In this document: one piece after another, positions 18,824 through 27,354 of the stretch
How positions within the stretch are numbered: the stretch's first letter is position 1
Layout: each line of letters begins with the position of its first letter
NCBI RefSeq assembly: GCF_001592755.1
Contig: NZ_LUKF01000001.1
Location: 98,774 to 162,773 of the forward strand
Reading direction: 5' to 3'
DNA length: 64,000 nucleotides
Origin: Bdellovibrio bacteriovorus
GTDB taxonomy: Bacteria > Bdellovibrionota > Bdellovibrionia > Bdellovibrionales > Bdellovibrionaceae
Notes under the pieces: model-generated
What the model saw: only the letters and a program-made list of their open reading frames with translations
Told to the model about the DNA's origin: nothing
Databases searched by the model: none
Position numbers and translations under genes: made by a program

Positions 18824-19099
18824 GGTTAAAGACTGTAACGGGCCCCGGGGTTGGAGGCAACGAGCTTCCCGAAGGTTTCTTGTCCTTTCACATAGCGGGG
18901 CCATTTCACTTTATAGAGACCCAAAACCGCCCTATATCAATAAACCGGCTTAGAAGAGGGACCAACCAGGTACCTTTTTCCAAACCGGTCTCAAAATGCG
19001 TCAATGTCAAAAATTGAGACACTTCAGATCCAATACAGGCAGTTCACGAAGCGCACAGATCTTGTATCTGGGTTACACGTTGTTAAAGGAGTACGTTAG
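18824..19099. other. Intergenic region, divergent promoters
   Basis: A 276-bp gap between divergent lrgA and the PBP4-type gene. It contains AAAGGAG at 19085-19091, the ribosome site of the latter, and a short CAGAT / ATCTG inverted repeat at 19055-19069. No tRNA, small gene or convincing promoter was found. Confidence 0.6.
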
Positions 19100-20467
19100 A
19101 TGGCTCAGGCTTCTCTACTAAAAAATATTGCTGCTAGCATTATCGTTTCTACCGCCGTTGCAAGTACCGCATCTGCGTTCTCTTATAAAATGAATGCCAT
19201 GTGCTTTATGAAGGATTCGACGAATAAAGCCGAAGCTTTCAACCCCACCGCACAAGAAATCAAAGACAGTGGCAGCAGTTACGTGCGGTCGACTCCCACA
19301 AACGTGACGGAAACAGATATTAAAACGAAATTCCGTGTCGCTTCTCTTTCAAAAATCCTAGTTACACATTGGGCGACGGCCACCTTGGGCCCTGAATACC
19401 GCTTTAAAACCCGTCTTTATATTACTCCGACAAATCCAGATAAAACTTGTTATGTTCACCTAGCTGGTGACGGCGATATCTTCATGGGTAAAGAGATGTT
19501 GTCGACGGTGTTTAAGCAGTTGAAACCTATTCTTACGAGCCGTGGTTGTACTTCCATCAGCCAGCTTTCTTATGATGAAAAATTCGTAGTGCCAATGGGA
19601 CCGGGCAGTGCTTATATCGTTCAACATCGCGACGATAGCACTTTCCGTGGCGCCGATCCGGATTTGTTCTATGGTCCATTGACGACACAAAAAGCGCTGA
19701 CTCATTTCGTAAGAAACTACAGTCAAATCCGTGTGAAAACTATCAAACCTTCAATCTCTTCTGAGTTTAAAAAGTACACTGAAGAGGTAAAAGTCACGGG
19801 CTATTCTTTCCAATCTCGTCCTCTTTATATGATGATGCGTGAATTCAATGCTTACTCTTCCAACGTTCCACCGAATATTTTGTTTGAGCGTTTGGGCGGT
19901 GTGAACGGTTATAAAGCCTTCATCAAAAATCGTTTGGGTATGGATGAAAGCACCGTCGTAATGAAGAATGGTTCTGGTTATCCAGTCATGATCAACGATG
20001 AAAAAATTTATAACGAAGTAACATGCGAATCTATCGTACGCATCATCCAAGACTTGGATCATATGCTGAAGGCTTATAAAGGCTCTAAAGCATTCCAATT
20101 GGCAGACGTCATGGCTGTCGGTGGAGACGGCGAACACTACTCTACATTTAAGTCCTTGTACGGTTCAGATACTTTCGAAAACACACTGACAGGCAAGACA
20201 GGTTCCGCAGATAAAGCCATCACTTTCGGTGGAGCTCTTTCAACGACCGACGGGAACTTGTACTTCGCGGTCTTAACAGAACCAGATATCTATGATCAAA
20301 GAAACCTTAACAAGCCACGCACTTATATCCGTGATCTTGTCTCTATCTTGGCAGAGCGTGTAAGATTGAAGAAGTTTGACTACACTCAAGTGGGCTTGAT
20401 GAATCCTATCGATTCAGCATCAACACTGGTGGCGGAATCAAACAATCTTTCCTTGAAGATGAAATAA
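19100..20467 (+). CDS. D-alanyl-D-alanine carboxypeptidase/endopeptidase, PBP4 (S13) type
   Basis: A 455-residue exported penicillin-binding protein. A Sec signal peptide ends near residue 26 (ASA). The three active-site boxes are present: S82-L-S-K85 in RVASLSK, an S-x-N in AYSSNVPPN, and KTG in LTGKTGSADKA. This makes it a family S13 DacB-like enzyme that trims or cuts peptidoglycan cross-links. Bdellovibrio DacB-like enzymes round the prey cell during invasion; whether this copy does so cannot be told from sequence. It is followed after 11 bp by an ankyrin protein gene, a pairing that suggests a shared operon. Confidence 0.93.
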   Translation: MAQASLLKNIAASIIVSTAVASTASAFSYKMNAMCFMKDSTNKAEAFNPTAQEIKDSGSSYVRSTPTNVTETDIKTKFRVASLSKILVTHWATATLGPEYRFKTRLYITPTNPDKTCYVHLAGDGDIFMGKEMLSTVFKQLKPILTSRGCTSISQLSYDEKFVVPMGPGSAYIVQHRDDSTFRGADPDLFYGPLTTQKALTHFVRNYSQIRVKTIKPSISSEFKKYTEEVKVTGYSFQSRPLYMMMREFNAYSSNVPPNILFERLGGVNGYKAFIKNRLGMDESTVVMKNGSGYPVMINDEKIYNEVTCESIVRIIQDLDHMLKAYKGSKAFQLADVMAVGGDGEHYSTFKSLYGSDTFENTLTGKTGSADKAITFGGALSTTDGNLYFAVLTEPDIYDQRNLNKPRTYIRDLVSILAERVRLKKFDYTQVGLMNPIDSASTLVAESNNLSLKMK

Positions 20468-20478
20468 GGTGATTTGTT

Positions 20479-21132
20479 ATGAACCTTTTTAGATTGGCCT
20501 TAATCGCATGTATGGTTTTCGCGGGCTCCGTGAGTCCCGCTGCAGGCAGCAAGAAACTTGTCGACGACAAAGCTTTTGAATTGGCTTACGCCGGAAAAAC
20601 CAAAGAGCTTCAGAAATCCGTAGATGCGGGAATCAACATCAATAAGCCCAACGAAAAAGGCGAAACTCTTCTTATGACCGCAGCGTCTAGCGGCCAGATC
20701 GACGTCGTAAAATTCCTGCTTTCTAAAAAAGCCGACGTCACTATCAAAGACAAAGATCAAAAGACCGCTTTGTACTATGCGCTCACCAACGAGCAGCCTG
20801 AAGTTTCAAAAGCCTTGATTGAAGCCAATGCTCCTTTGAATGATTTGAATGAGCTAGGCGACAACGCCCTGACTCTCGCTTCGTCATTGAACGACCACGC
20901 CACAATGAAAGTGCTTTTAGCTAAAGATGCCTCTTTAGTGAATAAAGGAAACTCCGAAGGCAAAACTCCTTTGATGGAAGCTGCCCGCCACGGAAACGCT
21001 GAAACGATCAAGATTTTGTTAGACGCCGGCGCTGATAAAAAAGCCAAAAATTCATCTGGAAAAACAGCTTTAGATATCGCAACAAAAGCGCAAAACCAAA
21101 AAGCCGTCACTCTACTTTCCGCAAAAAAATAA
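20479..21132 (+). CDS. Exported ankyrin-repeat protein
   Basis: A 217-residue protein with a signal peptide (cleavage near residue 24, AAG) and about five ankyrin repeats. They show the usual G-x-T-x-L-M-x-A-A and V-x-x-L-L pattern (GETLLMTAASSGQIDVVKFLL, split here only by description). In the Bdellovibrio literature an ankyrin-type protein protects the predator from its own DacB-like prey-attack enzymes. The immediate linkage to a PBP4-type gene makes a comparable self-protection role an attractive inference, though that known protein is from another locus. Confidence 0.9.
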   Translation: MNLFRLALIACMVFAGSVSPAAGSKKLVDDKAFELAYAGKTKELQKSVDAGININKPNEKGETLLMTAASSGQIDVVKFLLSKKADVTIKDKDQKTALYYALTNEQPEVSKALIEANAPLNDLNELGDNALTLASSLNDHATMKVLLAKDASLVNKGNSEGKTPLMEAARHGNAETIKILLDAGADKKAKNSSGKTALDIATKAQNQKAVTLLSAKK

Positions 21133-21152
21133 ATCACAAAACATAATTGAAT

Positions 21153-21189
21153 AAGAAGACGATATCCGAAAGGATGTCGCTTCTTTTTT
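21153..21189 (+). terminator. Intrinsic terminator after the ankyrin gene
   Basis: A stem of about 13 bp (AAGAAG-CGA-ATCC pairing with GGAT-TCG-CTTCTT, one bulge and one G-T pair), GAAA loop, and a run of six T after the stem. Confidence 0.8.
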
Positions 21190-21200
21190 GCGCCTGGCAA

Positions 21201-21352
21201 CTTTGGGAAGGTAAGGATTTTTGGTATTCTTATCTGAAGGAGGCCTTTGCCGGCGCCACGATGGCGCGAACCGCACGAAGTGCGGCGGCAACTGAGCCCG
21301 GATGGCGTGCCTCCGAAAGGTAAGAATACCAAAAATCCTTACCTTCCCAAAG
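21201..21352. repeat. 152-bp folded element with perfect 32-bp terminal inverted repeats
   Basis: Arms at 21201-21232 and 21321-21352 are exact reverse complements over 32 bp. Inside, GGAGGC (21239-21244) pairs with GCCTCC (21309-21314). Further in, TTGCCG (21247-21252) pairs with CGGCAA (21286-21291) and encloses two perfect hairpins: GCGCCA-CGA-TGGCGC (21253-21267) and CCGCAC-GAA-GTGCGG (21271-21285). The whole has a branched, cloverleaf-like fold on either strand. It contains no gene. It could be a non-autonomous mobile repeat (MITE- or REP-like), a structured RNA, or a complex terminator. No target duplication is obvious at its edges and no second copy was noticed in this window. Confidence 0.85.
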
Positions 21353-21372
21353 CCCCGCCCGGAGACAAAATA

Positions 21373-21392
21373 GGCGCTCGTCCCTGAGCGCC
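21373..21392 (-). terminator. Intrinsic terminator of sodC
   Basis: GGCGCTC / GAGCGCC, 7-bp stem with a 6-nt loop. On the minus strand it is followed by TATTTTG. It lies just downstream of the sodC stop. Confidence 0.7.
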
Positions 21393-21405
21393 CGTGCAAT
21401 CTAAA

Positions 21406-21966
21406 TTAATTTGCGCGGTCCGGAGTTTTTACGACTCCGCAAGCGATTCGCTTTCCTGAAGCTCCTGCAGGTTGGCTTTTGTAGTCGTCGCCTTTTTCAT
21501 GCACGACGACCGAAGTGCCTTCAGCTCTTAGCAGTGAGTTCGGGCCCGATAATAGAGAGATGTTTTTATTAATTTCTTCCAAGTGACCGCGACCGCTTTT
21601 CACTTCGACATTCTTAAAGTCCCCAGCGTGCGGTCCCCCCTTTACTTGGCCGTGTTTTTTCTTATCGGGGTTGAAGTGATCACCCGCAGATTTGAACTCC
21701 GGCGGCAGACAGCTTCCTTTTTCATGAATGTGAAACGCATAGGTGCCATCTGGCATACCGGTTAGATTCACGACCGTTTTTACACCTTCGGCTTCTTGAG
21801 TGAAGTTCACGTCGCCCACTTGTTTTCCTTGAGCATCTTTCAAGATGACTGAAACTGGAGGCATAGGTTTGTCATGTGCAGGTTTTCCTGCAGGACCTTT
21901 GGATTCCTGCGCTTTTACTCCACCTGTTAGTCCAAGTATGAAGAGAAAAAAGATCATGCTTCTCAC
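21406..21966 (-). CDS. sodC: Periplasmic Cu,Zn superoxide dismutase
   Basis: A 186-residue exported enzyme; the signal peptide ends near residue 19 (VKA). Metal ligands are visible in YAFHIHEKGSC, in SAGDHFNPDKKKHG and in GGPHAGD, with a late VVHEKGDDY His and a GKRIACGVV Cys for the conserved disulfide. It dismutates superoxide in the periplasm and may protect against oxidative bursts of prey or hosts. It stands alone, with its own terminator. Confidence 0.95.
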   Translation of the reverse strand: MRSMIFFLFILGLTGGVKAQESKGPAGKPAHDKPMPPVSVILKDAQGKQVGDVNFTQEAEGVKTVVNLTGMPDGTYAFHIHEKGSCLPPEFKSAGDHFNPDKKKHGQVKGGPHAGDFKNVEVKSGRGHLEEINKNISLLSGPNSLLRAEGTSVVVHEKGDDYKSQPAGASGKRIACGVVKTPDRAN

Positions 21967-22146
21967 AAACGACCTCCTTGATTCGATTCAAATATTGGAA
22001 CACGGACAATGGTGTGAGAAAAGGTCGCGCGCTAATTAACAAATTCTCTAGTGAAAGCATGATTCTTAAAAATTTGAAGGACGTGACTTTGAGGCTTCGC
22101 TTTGAATTGATAAACTTTAAAAGTGAACGCTGGAAAGGAGAAGCTT

Positions 22147-22590
22147 ATGAGTCGCCTAGGGCAAAAATCTCGTCGCCGTCAGCCCGATCAATTGGCTGAA
22201 GATGAAGCCAAAGATTCTCCTCGTGTTGAAGAACAAGAAAGTCAACCAGGGGACTTCAATCCGAAATCCACGTTCAGCGCGATCTATGAGAGTTCACAAA
22301 CTCCCCGTCGTTCTTACACGGGCCGAGGTCCTAAAAACTACAAACGCAGTGACGAACGCATTCGCGAAGAAGTCTGCGAAATGCTGACACGCGATCAATA
22401 TGTCGATGCTTACAATATTGATGTCGATGTCGTGGATGGCGAAGTCATCCTTCGCGGCACCGTCCCTGACCGTCACATGAAGTATCTTGCCGAAGATTCC
22501 GTAGAAAAAGTATTCGGAGTGAAGGACATTTCAAACCGCCTGCACGTCGATCGTCACGAAGATCTGATCCGCAAACACGGGCGCCACTAA
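22147..22590 (+). CDS. BON-domain protein
   Basis: A 147-residue protein. The first 75 residues are hydrophilic, rich in Arg, Gln and Glu, and probably disordered. Residues about 80-145 form a BON domain (EEVCEMLTRD, then DVVDGEVILRGTVPD and VKDISNRLHV), a fold that binds phospholipid or other surfaces and often occurs in stress proteins. No signal peptide is present, so it is likely cytoplasmic. ATG 22147 has AAAGGAG nine bases upstream; an upstream GTG at 22123 lacks this. Confidence 0.88.
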   Translation: MSRLGQKSRRRQPDQLAEDEAKDSPRVEEQESQPGDFNPKSTFSAIYESSQTPRRSYTGRGPKNYKRSDERIREEVCEMLTRDQYVDAYNIDVDVVDGEVILRGTVPDRHMKYLAEDSVEKVFGVKDISNRLHVDRHEDLIRKHGRH

Positions 22591-22595
22591 AAGAA

Positions 22596-22615
22596 AAGGG
22601 GCCGTGAAGCCCCTT
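22596..22615. terminator. Bidirectional intrinsic terminator
   Basis: Stem AAGGGGC / GCCCCTT with a 6-nt loop, followed by TGTTTTC on the plus strand and by T-rich sequence on the minus strand, between convergent genes. Confidence 0.75.
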
Positions 22616-22622
22616 GTTTTCT

Positions 22623-24239
22623 TTATGAGAAAAGTCGTTTGAAGAATCCTGAGATCTTTTGTCCCAAGGATTTTTGAGCGACCACGGCCGGCGTTTTCTT
22701 GCCTTGGTGGTGTTGATGAGGACCTTTGCGGTGCTCATGCTTTTTGTGCTCTGGACGCTTACCGTGTTGTGGCTTGCGTGGTCCGTCGTGTTTTTTATGT
22801 TCAGGACGAGGTCCGCGGTTTTGACCGCCTTGAGCTGACTTGTGTTGATCACGTTCACCGCGCTCTGGACGAGGTCCTTTGTCATGACGGCGTTGTTCAC
22901 CATCACGGCGTGGACGATTTGGTCCGCCACCACTGCGACGTTCGCCGCCGCCTTGTCGATCACCACGCTCTCCGCGAGGCGCACGAGCACGATCCAATGA
23001 TTTTGGATAGTGACCTTCGTGATGTCTTGGCATTGGTTTGAAATCTTGAATCAATTGATCGTTTTCAAGATAACCAACTTCAATTTTATGTTTCAAATAT
23101 TCTTCGATACGCGCCAAAGACTCGATGTCTTTATCGCCAACCAAGGAATACGCGTGACCTGTTGTTCCCGCACGGCCTGTACGACCGATACGGTGAACGT
23201 AAGATTCACTGTCCATGGGAAGTTCGTAGTTGATCACAAGGTCGACACCTTTGATATCCAAACCACGAGCCGCCACATCCGTAGCCACTAGGATGTTCAT
23301 GTTGTTTTCTGCTTTAAACTGCTCAATCACGCGGTTGCGCTGCGCTTGAGTCAGAAGGCTTGAAATCGCCATCGCAGGAACACCATTATCCACCAAGAAC
23401 TTCGCAATCTTTTCAACACTCAACTTAAAGTTCGTGAAGATGATCGCTTGTTTTGGATTGTTCACTTTTAACAAAGATAAAAGATGCTGGGGCTTTTCAT
23501 CACTGCCCACATGGAAGATCTGATCTTTCACGTTTTCAGCTTTGGCTTGATCACGGCTGATGTTGATTTCAACAGGCTCTGAACCGAACTGGTAAGCCGT
23601 ATTTAAAACATCAAAGTTCAAAGTCGCACTGAAGACTAGGAACTGACGCTCACGAGGTACACGTTGCAAGATGTACTTCATGTCGTCTTTAAAACCCATG
23701 TCGAACATACGATCAGCTTCATCGAACACGATCGCGCGAACTTGTTTCAAGTCCACCAAGTGTTCTTTGTAAAGATCGATCAAACGACCTGGCGTTGCGA
23801 CGATAAATTCTACGCCGTTTTTCAAAGCATCTTTTTGTTTGTCGTAACCTGTCCCACCGTAAATCGCAAAGCCCTTAAGGCCGGAGTGCTCGCCCAGTTT
23901 TAGGATGTTATCCTGAACCTGTTCAGCCAACTCGCGCGTCGGTACCAAAACTAAAATAAAGTTCTGAGGTTTCCAGTCTTTGAAAGCGCGCTTTTCGATC
24001 ACAGCTTTTTGTTCTTCTGTGACATCACCTGCAGCAGGGCGCGCTCTTAAAATGCGCTCCATAAGAGGAATAACAAAAGCGGCCGTTTTACCTGTACCTG
24101 TTTGAGCAAGACCAGCAACGTCTTTGCCTTCTAAGATCACGGGGATAGCTTGCGACTGGACGGGAGTGCAATCCTCATAGTTCATACTATGGATTGCCGA
24201 ATACAATTGAGAATCTAAATTCAATTCTGAGAATTTCAA
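22623..24239 (-). CDS. DEAD-box RNA helicase with basic tail (RhlE-like)
   Basis: A 538-residue ATP-dependent RNA helicase. All core motifs are present: AQTGTGKTAAF, PTRELAEQ, VFDEADRMFD, FSATL and HRIGRTGRAG, with a Q motif near residue 25. After the core (about residue 400) comes a tail of some 130 residues rich in Arg, Gly, His and Lys, with repeats of RGERD/RPEHKKH type, likely an RNA-binding extension. The tail causes long meaningless open frames on the other strand. The likely role is RNA remodelling, such as ribosome assembly or mRNA decay. Confidence 0.95.
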   Translation of the reverse strand: MKFSELNLDSQLYSAIHSMNYEDCTPVQSQAIPVILEGKDVAGLAQTGTGKTAAFVIPLMERILRARPAAGDVTEEQKAVIEKRAFKDWKPQNFILVLVPTRELAEQVQDNILKLGEHSGLKGFAIYGGTGYDKQKDALKNGVEFIVATPGRLIDLYKEHLVDLKQVRAIVFDEADRMFDMGFKDDMKYILQRVPRERQFLVFSATLNFDVLNTAYQFGSEPVEINISRDQAKAENVKDQIFHVGSDEKPQHLLSLLKVNNPKQAIIFTNFKLSVEKIAKFLVDNGVPAMAISSLLTQAQRNRVIEQFKAENNMNILVATDVAARGLDIKGVDLVINYELPMDSESYVHRIGRTGRAGTTGHAYSLVGDKDIESLARIEEYLKHKIEVGYLENDQLIQDFKPMPRHHEGHYPKSLDRARAPRGERGDRQGGGERRSGGGPNRPRRDGEQRRHDKGPRPERGERDQHKSAQGGQNRGPRPEHKKHDGPRKPQHGKRPEHKKHEHRKGPHQHHQGKKTPAVVAQKSLGQKISGFFKRLFS

Positions 24240-24303
24240 ATTTTACTACTCCGATCTGAAACCCCAAAGTACTGACAGCAAAGGGAAAAGTCAAAGAGGC
24301 GGC

Positions 24304-25119
24304 TTAAAAGCCGCCCACAAACAGGCGCAAAGCCTCGCTAAAAGCCTGAGGTTGATCTGAGTGGACCCAGTGGCCCGCATTCGGGATTTCGACGCCCTTA
24401 ATCAAGCGGTTGCTAGCCAACATCTTCTGATAGTTTTCATGGCTGAGCTCTTGGGATTGGGCCCCGCGAACCAAAAGAGTGGGGACCTCCAAGGCCTCAA
24501 TCTCGTTCCAACGGCCCTCACCTCGCCCCAAGCGGACCGAATCGATGATCCCTTGTTTCGAGAAGCGCCAGTCGACAAGACCATTCGGCTTTTCTTCCAT
24601 GTTGGCGTAAAAATAGTTGGCCATGACCTGCACGTTTTCGCGGGTCTTTGCGGTTTTAATGAACTCTCCAAAGAAATACTCTTTGGCTTGTTCGCGGTTC
24701 GCGAAAGGAGCTGGGACTAAATTCAATAAATATTCGTAATACTCGTGGGCCTTCGGGTTCCCTTCAGGTCCGATATCTTCAATCACCAGACGTTCCACGT
24801 AATCTGGAAAGCGGGTTGCAAAGTTTAAAACATTGCGACCACCCATGGAGTGCCCGACCAGGATGAACTTTTCCCACCCTAGCTCGTCGACAATCATTTT
24901 CAAGTCGTCCGCATAGTCTTCGGGCGCATAACCAGATTCAGGCTGAAAAGAGCGGCCGTGGCCTCGCTGATCGTAGGCTAAGCAACGCTCAGTGCCCTCG
25001 ATGCCGGAAATGATCTTGCGCCAGTTTTGCCCGTAGCCCATCAGGCCGTGCACGAAAACCCAGCGTCTTCCGTTTTCAGGGCCGTAAATGTGATGATAAA
25101 AATTGTTGAGATAAGACAT
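24304..25119 (-). CDS. Alpha/beta hydrolase
   Basis: A 271-residue cytoplasmic hydrolase. The nucleophile elbow is GHSMGG (Ser near residue 97), the oxyanion region is FVHGLMGYGQNW and the late His is in NAGHWVHSDQP; an acidic residue follows a TLLVRGAQS segment. The layout resembles the YbfF/abhydrolase-1 esterases. Substrate is unknown. It stands alone between convergent and divergent neighbours with short gaps. Confidence 0.88.
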   Translation of the reverse strand: MSYLNNFYHHIYGPENGRRWVFVHGLMGYGQNWRKIISGIEGTERCLAYDQRGHGRSFQPESGYAPEDYADDLKMIVDELGWEKFILVGHSMGGRNVLNFATRFPDYVERLVIEDIGPEGNPKAHEYYEYLLNLVPAPFANREQAKEYFFGEFIKTAKTRENVQVMANYFYANMEEKPNGLVDWRFSKQGIIDSVRLGRGEGRWNEIEALEVPTLLVRGAQSQELSHENYQKMLASNRLIKGVEIPNAGHWVHSDQPQAFSEALRLFVGGF

Positions 25120-25257
25120 CCTTTTCCTATACCCCGAGCCCCTTGGGCATTCAAGCCTCCCTTAATTATTTCAAGGACTTAAGTTCTACAGCCTTTGTTG
25201 CGAGTTTTTGTTATTCCAATTTGAATTTTGATGCGAAGGGGTATAGATTCAGCGTCA

Positions 25258-26457
25258 ATGATGTCCCAAAATAGACCCCAGCTCCATGAGGACTGGATTG
25301 ATTCGTATGCTTTAAGAATTGTGCGCAACCTGCAGGATGCTGGCTTTGAGACTTACCTGGTCGGCGGCTGCGTGCGTGATTTGCTTGTGGGCATTCATCC
25401 AAAAGACTTCGATATCGCAACCAGCGCTCTTCCCAATCAAGTTCGTAAAAAAGTTCCTAATGCTTATGTCATTGGCCGCCGCTTCAAACTTGTTCTGGTA
25501 AAACGTGGAGATCATCAATTCGAAGTCGCTACTTTCCGTCGCAATGTCACGGCCGAGGAAATTTCCACTGGAGATGACTCGGTTGAAGGCGATAACTACT
25601 TCGGAACTTCCGAAGAAGATGCGCAACGCCGCGACTTTACCTGCAACGCCGTTTTTTATGATCCCGTTCAACACAAACTGATCGATCATTGCGGCGGGCT
25701 TCAAGATATCCAAGATCGCGTTCTGCGCATGATCGGCGATCCGAAAGGTCGCTTGATTGAAGATCCGATTCGTATTTTGCGCGCGATCCGTCTTTCTCAT
25801 AAATTGCATTTTTCTATTGAGTCTTCGATGCGTGCTGCGATCGCCGAATGCAGTCCGGAATTAAAAAAATCCGTTCTGCCTCGCCGTCGTGAAGAGTGGT
25901 TGAAGTTCTTGCGCCTTAAAGAGCCGCACTTGGCCTTCATGGAACTTTTTGATTTGCACATCCTAGAGCAAATTCTTCCAGGCCTGAATTCCGTCTTCAT
26001 GGATCCGCACCAAATGGAAATCTTTGAGATCCATTTAGCGCGCATGAATTCAGCGGGCATTAACAAAGATGATTCCACCGAATTGTTCGCGGCTTTCATG
26101 ATGGCATTTATGAAAGCGAAGTACGGTGAAGAGCCTTGGAACCACGATGAAATCTTGAATGATCCAAAACTTGCTTACTTCATGCGAGAGGAAATGGGCA
26201 TCTTCAAACAAGAGGGCGCCATTTTCTTTAAAGCTTTACACATCATGCAAGGTCTTCACCGCATCGAAAACTATTCGCGCAAAGGTGAAAGAAGACAGAT
26301 GGCTTTCGTTCACAATGAAGGTTTCGGTCTGGCGATGAAGCTGGCGTTTATGGATTACTCTTTGTCTGCTTCGCAAATGCACTATTGGTTGCAGCAAGTG
26401 GAAAAGTACCGTGGAGGAATGCCGGTGAAGGCTTCTTCCGAGGAATCCCATCATTAA
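25258..26457 (+). CDS. pcnB: Poly(A) polymerase / tRNA nucleotidyltransferase family protein
   Basis: About 399 residues. The nucleotidyltransferase head has YLVGGCVRDLL and the metal-binding DFDIATSA, then RRDFTCNAVFYDP, DHCGGLQDI and RILRAIRLSHKL, typical of class II poly(A) polymerase and CCA-adding enzymes. The start region is uncertain: TTG 25228, ATG 25231, ATG 25258 and ATG 25261 are all in frame with no well-spaced ribosome site. The C-terminal half lacks an HD domain and looks like the PcnB helical region, so poly(A) addition to RNA is more likely than CCA addition; sequence alone cannot settle it. Confidence 0.88.
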   Translation: MMSQNRPQLHEDWIDSYALRIVRNLQDAGFETYLVGGCVRDLLVGIHPKDFDIATSALPNQVRKKVPNAYVIGRRFKLVLVKRGDHQFEVATFRRNVTAEEISTGDDSVEGDNYFGTSEEDAQRRDFTCNAVFYDPVQHKLIDHCGGLQDIQDRVLRMIGDPKGRLIEDPIRILRAIRLSHKLHFSIESSMRAAIAECSPELKKSVLPRRREEWLKFLRLKEPHLAFMELFDLHILEQILPGLNSVFMDPHQMEIFEIHLARMNSAGINKDDSTELFAAFMMAFMKAKYGEEPWNHDEILNDPKLAYFMREEMGIFKQEGAIFFKALHIMQGLHRIENYSRKGERRQMAFVHNEGFGLAMKLAFMDYSLSASQMHYWLQQVEKYRGGMPVKASSEESHH

Positions 26458-26595
26458 TTTCTCAAAGTAAAACGTATTGTTTGGTTTTTAGCTCTGAAAC
26501 TTGCTGAGCGTAAACTCCCATATGATAATGGAAGTGTCTCGCCATTGACTGAGTCTCAAACAGAGACTTTAGTTTAATTAGGGAAGGTTTTAGCG

Positions 26596-27354
26596 ATGGG
26601 GCAGGAAAAAAAGAACACGTTCTTGATCGTCAGCGGAGATAAAACACGCATCCAGCGTTGCACCGATATTCTCACCCGCAATTTTCCAAACTGCACAGTC
26701 TTTCACGGATCTGAGTGGTTTGAGACCAAGTACAAACTGGACAACGTTCACCCGAAAGCCATTCTGGTAGATGAATATCTGCCGAAGGGTTCCGGCTTTG
26801 ATATCGTCAGTAAAATTCTGAAAGAAAAAAATAATGACGACATTTCTATCGTCATTATGTCTTATGTTGCCGATCACGATATCTTTCATCAAGAAGTGAC
26901 CTCGGGCCGTATTCAGTTCTTAACGGAACCGGATCGTGAACAAGCCGTTATTGATTGCATTTCAAAAATAGTGTCTCCGAAAAAACAAGAAGATCCGCAA
27001 CAGCAATATGAATTGAAGCAGTTGCAACCGGGCGAGGTGCTTTTCAAAGAAGGCGATCGCACCGAACTGGCTTACATCGTGAAAAAAGGTAGCTTGCGCG
27101 CTTATTGCCTGGATAACGAAGGCGATCGCATCATGCTAGGTGAAATCATGGCCGGAGAATTTGTCGGAGAAATGGGTCACTTCAATCAAGATCCACGCTC
27201 TGCCACAGTCGAAGCCATCACTGAAGTAGAGCTTATTGCTATTCCAAATAGCGCCATTGAAAATGTGATATTCACGCGGCCTTCATGGGCTAAGGCGTTG
27301 GTAAAAACACTTTCTCAGCGTCTTAAGAAAGCCAATAAAGCTTTAACAGGTTAA
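26596..27354 (+). CDS. Receiver-like plus cyclic-nucleotide-binding domain protein
   Basis: A 252-residue protein with two domains. Residues 1-125 have a receiver fold with the phosphorylatable-type Asp in ILVDEYLPKGSGFDIV, but the usual N-terminal acidic pair is replaced by a VSGDK segment, so phosphorylation is uncertain. Residues about 140-250 form a cNMP-binding domain with FKEGDRTELAYIVKKG and GEFVGEMGHFNQDPRSATVEA, including the Arg of the phosphate-binding cassette. There is no helix-turn-helix, so it is not a CRP transcription factor; it may pass a nucleotide signal to a partner protein. Confidence 0.88.
   Translation: MGQEKKNTFLIVSGDKTRIQRCTDILTRNFPNCTVFHGSEWFETKYKLDNVHPKAILVDEYLPKGSGFDIVSKILKEKNNDDISIVIMSYVADHDIFHQEVTSGRIQFLTEPDREQAVIDCISKIVSPKKQEDPQQQYELKQLQPGEVLFKEGDRTELAYIVKKGSLRAYCLDNEGDRIMLGEIMAGEFVGEMGHFNQDPRSATVEAITEVELIAIPNSAIENVIFTRPSWAKALVKTLSQRLKKANKALTG

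Noticed and set aside
19021-19080. Possible c-di-GMP riboswitch before the PBP4-type gene
   Set aside because: The conserved GEMM core bases could not be found; only short unrelated repeats are present.
22445-22990. 181-codon open frame opposite the BON gene end and running through the helicase tail
   Set aside because: It is a shifted reading of the repetitive Arg/Gly/His-rich tail of the helicase; composition is low complexity and no ribosome site precedes it.
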